NCBI GenBank assembly: GCA_002707085.1
Contig: PALY01000091.1
Coordinates: 2,618-11,839 of the forward strand
DNA from: Deltaproteobacteria bacterium
GTDB lineage: Bacteria > Myxococcota_A > UBA796
Direction: 5' to 3'
Length of the DNA stretch: 9,222 nucleotides
The notes beneath the pieces are model-generated. The model was not told where the DNA came from and ran no database searches. It saw nothing but the letters and a program-made list of their open reading frames with translations. Below, in pieces: positions 6,619-9,222 of this stretch. The translations under genes were made by a program, and so were the position numbers. Position 1 is the first letter of the stretch, and each line of letters starts with the position of its first letter.

Positions 6619-7302
6619 TTATTTGAATCGAACCTGGAGCAAAGTCCAGATCGCAAACACTCCATCCTGCCACCGGATCTTCTTGCCTTCTTCCACACTG
6701 CGTTTTGAATACCGTATAGGGACTTCAACGATGCTCTCACCACGCTTTTGAGTCCAAGCTGTCACCTCTGGACACAGCTCAAATCCAGTCGCAGAGAGCG
6801 GAAGCGAACGCAAAAACTCTGTGTCGAAGGCCTTGTAGCAAGTCGGCTCATCGGTCAGTTGTAGACCGTAGAGCAAGTTGGCCATTTGGGTCACAGCGAA
6901 GGAACCCACCCGGAACCAATCCAATGGGTATTCATTATCCGCACACAGTACTCGAGAGCCATAAACGACCTTGGATTCGCCCATCACAATCGGCCGTATG
7001 ACCGCTTCATAATCACTCGGAGAGTACTCCAAATCCGCATCTTGAATGATGGTGATTCTACCGGTCGAATGGGTCAACGCCCGTCGAATACATGCCCCTT
7101 TTCCTTGGTTCACTTCATGACATAGGACTGTGATTCGTTCGTCCATCCCCGTCCATGCAGACAACCGTTCACGGGTTCCATCTGTGGAACCGTCATCAAC
7201 GACAATCACTTGATGAACGATCTCTTCGCGCAACACTTTGCGGAGGATTTCATCGATGGTTTCTCGTTCATTGTAGGCGGCAATGAGTACGGACAAAGTC
7301 AT
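6619..7302 (-). CDS. Glycosyltransferase family 2, polyprenyl/dolichyl-phosphate sugar synthase-like
   Basis: Soluble GT-A fold enzyme of 227 residues expected to transfer a sugar from a nucleotide donor, probably to a polyprenyl phosphate. LSVLIAAYNE opens the fold at residue 3. VVDDGSTDGT (34-43) binds the nucleotide and D88-A-D90 in QDADLEY is the metal-binding DXD-type motif. YGSRVL (114-119) and DEPTCYKAF (151-159) are typical of the DPM1-like branch, as is the C-terminal RSVEEGKKIRWQDG (201-214). There is no C-terminal membrane segment, so it resembles the catalytic-domain-only type. I chose ATG 7302 because family homology begins right after it; ATG 7335 would add 11 residues, and neither has a good Shine-Dalgarno sequence. 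It would serve envelope glycan or glycolipid synthesis, but no other glycan gene is nearby. Confidence 0.92.
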   Translation of the reverse strand: MTLSVLIAAYNERETIDEILRKVLREEIVHQVIVVDDGSTDGTRERLSAWTGMDERITVLCHEVNQGKGACIRRALTHSTGRITIIQDADLEYSPSDYEAVIRPIVMGESKVVYGSRVLCADNEYPLDWFRVGSFAVTQMANLLYGLQLTDEPTCYKAFDTEFLRSLPLSATGFELCPEVTAWTQKRGESIVEVPIRYSKRSVEEGKKIRWQDGVFAIWTLLQVRFK

Positions 7303-7376
7303 GATGGAAACTGTATCTTCTTGCTGCAGTTTCATCCGTCATGACGACGGGGTTGGATTCCCGCACACCAATGTTT

Positions 7377-7952
7377 TTATAAGCCCACGCCGATGGTCAA
7401 GGCCCCAAAAGGAACCTGTGCATCCTGCGCACCCATCACTTCTGGGGCGCCTGGAATGTGTGCCAAGCCCGCATCCGCATCGACCACCATGTAGACCTGA
7501 TTCGAACTCCACATCCGCATGCGAACGCCCATGGAAACCTCTGGACCCGCGGCTTCCACTTGTCCACTCTCTGCACCCCCAAACCGAAAGCCTGGTGCGT
7601 CGGTACTTCGCTGAACTTCAGCAAACCCCACACCCGCCATCAATCCGGTCTCTACGCGTCCTTCGGTGAGCTTCACCGTTTCTGCACGAAGCCTAAAATG
7701 AGCAAAGTCTGCGATGTCTTTTTGATGCAATACACCCGCACCATTGCCACAGGCTTCTACCGATAACCAACTCAATGGGTTCACTGCACCGCACATGTAG
7801 GGTGCTTGTTCCGGTGCCAATTCATCGACACTCATAAAGCCAACCCGCAAGTCGAACAGCGGGTGTTTCCACAAGGAACGAACCTCAGCACGCATCAAAC
7901 TTTCATCCGCGACAGCGGTAGAAAAGCTCGCAAAAAGAAGAAAAATAAGCAC
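7377..7952 (-). CDS. Small exported protein, possible outer-membrane protein
   Basis: Protein of 191 residues with no family that I recognise. It starts at GTG 7952; an in-frame TGA seven codons upstream leaves no ATG alternative before the signal sequence. LIFLLFASFSTAVA followed by DES is a short signal peptide with probable cleavage after about residue 15, oddly lacking a positive charge before the hydrophobic core. The mature protein has alternating polar and hydrophobic strands (FRLRAETVKL, VSMGVRMRMWSSNQVYMVVDADAGL, ending FGALTIGVGL), which suits a beta-rich or outer-membrane protein, although the last residue is not aromatic. Two cysteines (C54, C68) could form a disulfide. GGGAT about ten bases upstream may serve as ribosome binding site. 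It follows the MopE-like gene by 56 bp with no terminator seen, so co-transcription is plausible. Confidence 0.75.
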   Translation of the reverse strand: MLIFLLFASFSTAVADESLMRAEVRSLWKHPLFDLRVGFMSVDELAPEQAPYMCGAVNPLSWLSVEACGNGAGVLHQKDIADFAHFRLRAETVKLTEGRVETGLMAGVGFAEVQRSTDAPGFRFGGAESGQVEAAGPEVSMGVRMRMWSSNQVYMVVDADAGLAHIPGAPEVMGAQDAQVPFGALTIGVGL

Positions 7953-8008
7953 GATGGTTGGTATCCCACATCACCGCCCCATGACACATCTGCTGTACGA
8001 GCTCAAAC

Positions 8009-9222
8009 TTACATCGAGCAACCATCCGTACTGACCACAAGCAATCCATCGCCTTCTTGCACGCCGGAAGCAGAAGAGTCACCAAAGCCAAGTGAGTCGA
8101 CGAAAGAACCACCGCCTCCAGCTACACGACCGCCTTCACCGCCGGAATATCCGCCGCCGCCGCCGCCGCCGTAACAGCCTTGACCACTGCCACCGCCACC
8201 AAAACCACCTTCGGCATGGTCACCACAACTATAGCCAGCATATCCGCCAACCATGCCATTGGCCCAGTGGCGCCCTCTTCCGGAACTGCCCCACGGCGAA
8301 TCATCGGAACCATCACTGTAGAATCCAGCGCCACCTGATCCCCATGACGAACTAGAAACGGCGCCACCAGAGCCGGCATCGCCACGCTCAGAACAAGAGT
8401 GCGTCATGCCACCACCAGAACCCGTGGTTCCGTATTCACTGGTTGTTGCATCACACCCGCTCTGGCTGACACTCGTTCGTGTTCCACCACCACCACCAGC
8501 AATCAACATGGGGGTGTTGTCGCTTCGGACCACAAAGGTTCCTCCGCCACCGCCACCATTGCTGCCGCTGCTCTGACCAGAACCCTTCTGGCCCACAACG
8601 ATCTGAACCACATCGCCCGCACTCAGTGTAAATGCAGCACACTTCCACGCGCCCTTTCCGCCCACATAACTGCCGTCACCGGAGGCTCCCTGAGCGCCGT
8701 AGGCACTGAAGTAGTAGGTCGCTGTTGCAGGAATGGTCCACGATTGGATTCCCGAAGAAAGAGAAACAGCACCGTCCAACTCTGTACCCGAGTAATCACT
8801 CGAACAATCCGTAGGCCCGGTGTACCCACTTCCATTGCAATTGGTGAACGTCGCGTCGGTAAAGCAGACGCCTTCATCGACTTCGCTGTCACAGTCATTA
8901 TCGACTGAGTCACACACTTCACTGCCCGCTGGACTGATACTGGAATCTGCGTCATTGCAATCATCACCGCCGTAATCGGCAGACGAATATCCATCGGCAT
9001 CCGAATCATAGTCGTCGTTGCCAGCACAGTCTGAGTCTACGCCGTCGTACCAGGCATCCGATGCGCCCGGATACGTACTGGACGTCTCGTCATCACAATC
9101 AGTGCCACCATAATCGGCAGACGAATATCCATCGGCGTCTGAATCATAATCATCATTGCCAGCACAATCTGAATCTACACCGTCGTACCAGGCATCCGAT
9201 GCGCCCGGATACGTACTGGACG
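8009..9222 (-). CDS. MopE-type metal-binding repeat / glycine-rich domain surface protein, N-terminus outside window
   Basis: The last 403 residues of a larger protein; the frame is open through the right edge, with no stop before 9222. Visible residues 1 to about 118 are Asp/Cys-rich repeats of the putative metal-binding (MopE) type: two 46-residue units with DSDADGYSSADYGGTDCDDE and YPGASDAWYDG, then a canonical ending with SEVCDSVDNDCDSEVDEGVC. From about 156 to the end is a glycine-rich domain: WTIPATATYYFSAYGAQGAS, KGAWKCAAFTLSAGDVVQIVVGQKG, SNGGGGGGTFVV, MLIAGGGGG, a run of seven glycines, and a closing GGGGSFVDS...GDGLLVV. This order matches the Gly-rich domain of ALK/LTK receptors and its bacterial relatives (Pfam Gly_rich, from memory). 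Several cysteines in it suggest disulfides and export. Likely a calcium- or metal-binding secreted or surface protein; its role in adhesion or structure is inference. Confidence 0.88.
   Translation of the reverse strand, partial: SSTYPGASDAWYDGVDSDCAGNDDYDSDADGYSSADYGGTDCDDETSSTYPGASDAWYDGVDSDCAGNDDYDSDADGYSSADYGGDDCNDADSSISPAGSEVCDSVDNDCDSEVDEGVCFTDATFTNCNGSGYTGPTDCSSDYSGTELDGAVSLSSGIQSWTIPATATYYFSAYGAQGASGDGSYVGGKGAWKCAAFTLSAGDVVQIVVGQKGSGQSSGSNGGGGGGTFVVRSDNTPMLIAGGGGGTRTSVSQSGCDATTSEYGTTGSGGGMTHSCSERGDAGSGGAVSSSSWGSGGAGFYSDGSDDSPWGSSGRGRHWANGMVGGYAGYSCGDHAEGGFGGGGSGQGCYGGGGGGGYSGGEGGRVAGGGGSFVDSLGFGDSSASGVQEGDGLLVVSTDGCSM
8151..8171. repeat. (CCG)7 trinucleotide run
   Basis: Seven uninterrupted CCG units encode seven consecutive glycines (all GGC on the minus strand) in the glycine-rich domain. 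Changes in unit number would keep the frame, so the tract could vary in length between strains without breaking the gene. Confidence 0.9.
8947..9222 (-). repeat. 138-bp tandem coding repeat (two copies, possibly continuing past the edge)
   Basis: Copy one is 9222-9085 and copy two 9084-8947 in reading direction; each encodes one 46-residue MopE-type unit. The first 42 bases are identical, the next 60 differ at eight places that are all synonymous third positions, and the last 36 contain amino-acid changes. More copies may lie outside the window. Confidence 0.9.

Noticed and set aside
7336..7350. Hairpin CCGTC-GTCAT-GACGG between the small exported protein and the glycosyltransferase
   Set aside because: Five-base stem with no T-run on the minus strand; not supportable as a terminator or regulator.
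8399..8908. Plus-strand frame of 169 codons within the glycine-rich gene
   Set aside because: Complement of GGN/GCN-rich coding sequence; stop-free by composition.
8947..9222. CRISPR-like regularity at the right end
   Set aside because: The repeat is 138 bp, contiguous without spacers and in frame with a MopE-type protein.

Overview
The window is protein-coding from end to end, and every gene I can support lies on the minus strand, so transcription runs from high to low coordinates. It suggests a Gram-negative bacterium: several products carry export signals, one looks like a small outer-membrane protein, and there is a BetA-type flavoprotein. The first gene in transcription order carries MopE-type aspartate/cysteine metal-binding repeats, which are especially common in Myxococcota and related former Deltaproteobacteria. 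That lineage is an inference; no marker gene or rRNA is present. I see no rRNA, tRNA, CRISPR array, transposase or phage gene.

In transcription order, the right end (9222-7377) holds a large secreted or surface protein, cut by the window edge. It combines MopE-type repeats with a glycine-rich domain resembling that of animal ALK/LTK receptors. It is followed by a small exported protein with the look of a beta-strand outer-membrane protein. The middle (7302-5204) holds a soluble family 2 glycosyltransferase of the dolichyl/polyprenyl-phosphate sugar synthase type and an exported, partly coiled-coil protein of unknown function. Next (5110-4280) come a YehS/DUF1456 protein and a small unrecognised protein, 15 bp apart and probably co-transcribed.

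The left end (4164-1) is the most coherent unit: a class III (glutamate-1-semialdehyde aminomutase-like) aminotransferase, a BetA-like choline dehydrogenase of the GMC family, a HAD phosphatase, and the N-terminal part of a major-facilitator transporter of the organophosphate:phosphate antiporter (OPA) type. These genes are 11 bp apart or overlap by 4 and 13 bp, so they almost certainly form one operon. Read together they suggest import of a phosphorylated small molecule, dephosphorylation by the HAD enzyme, oxidation of the alcohol by the GMC enzyme, and PLP-dependent handling of the resulting carbonyl or of an amino group. The usual BetA partners (betaine aldehyde dehydrogenase, BetI regulator) are not visible, so the substrate need not be choline. 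This pathway is inference.

Other points of interest are a 138-bp tandem coding repeat with a mosaic pattern of divergence, a seven-unit CCG run in the glycine-rich domain, and a small hairpin with a UACG loop that covers the ribosome binding site of the YehS-like gene. No known defence or mobile system is recognisable.
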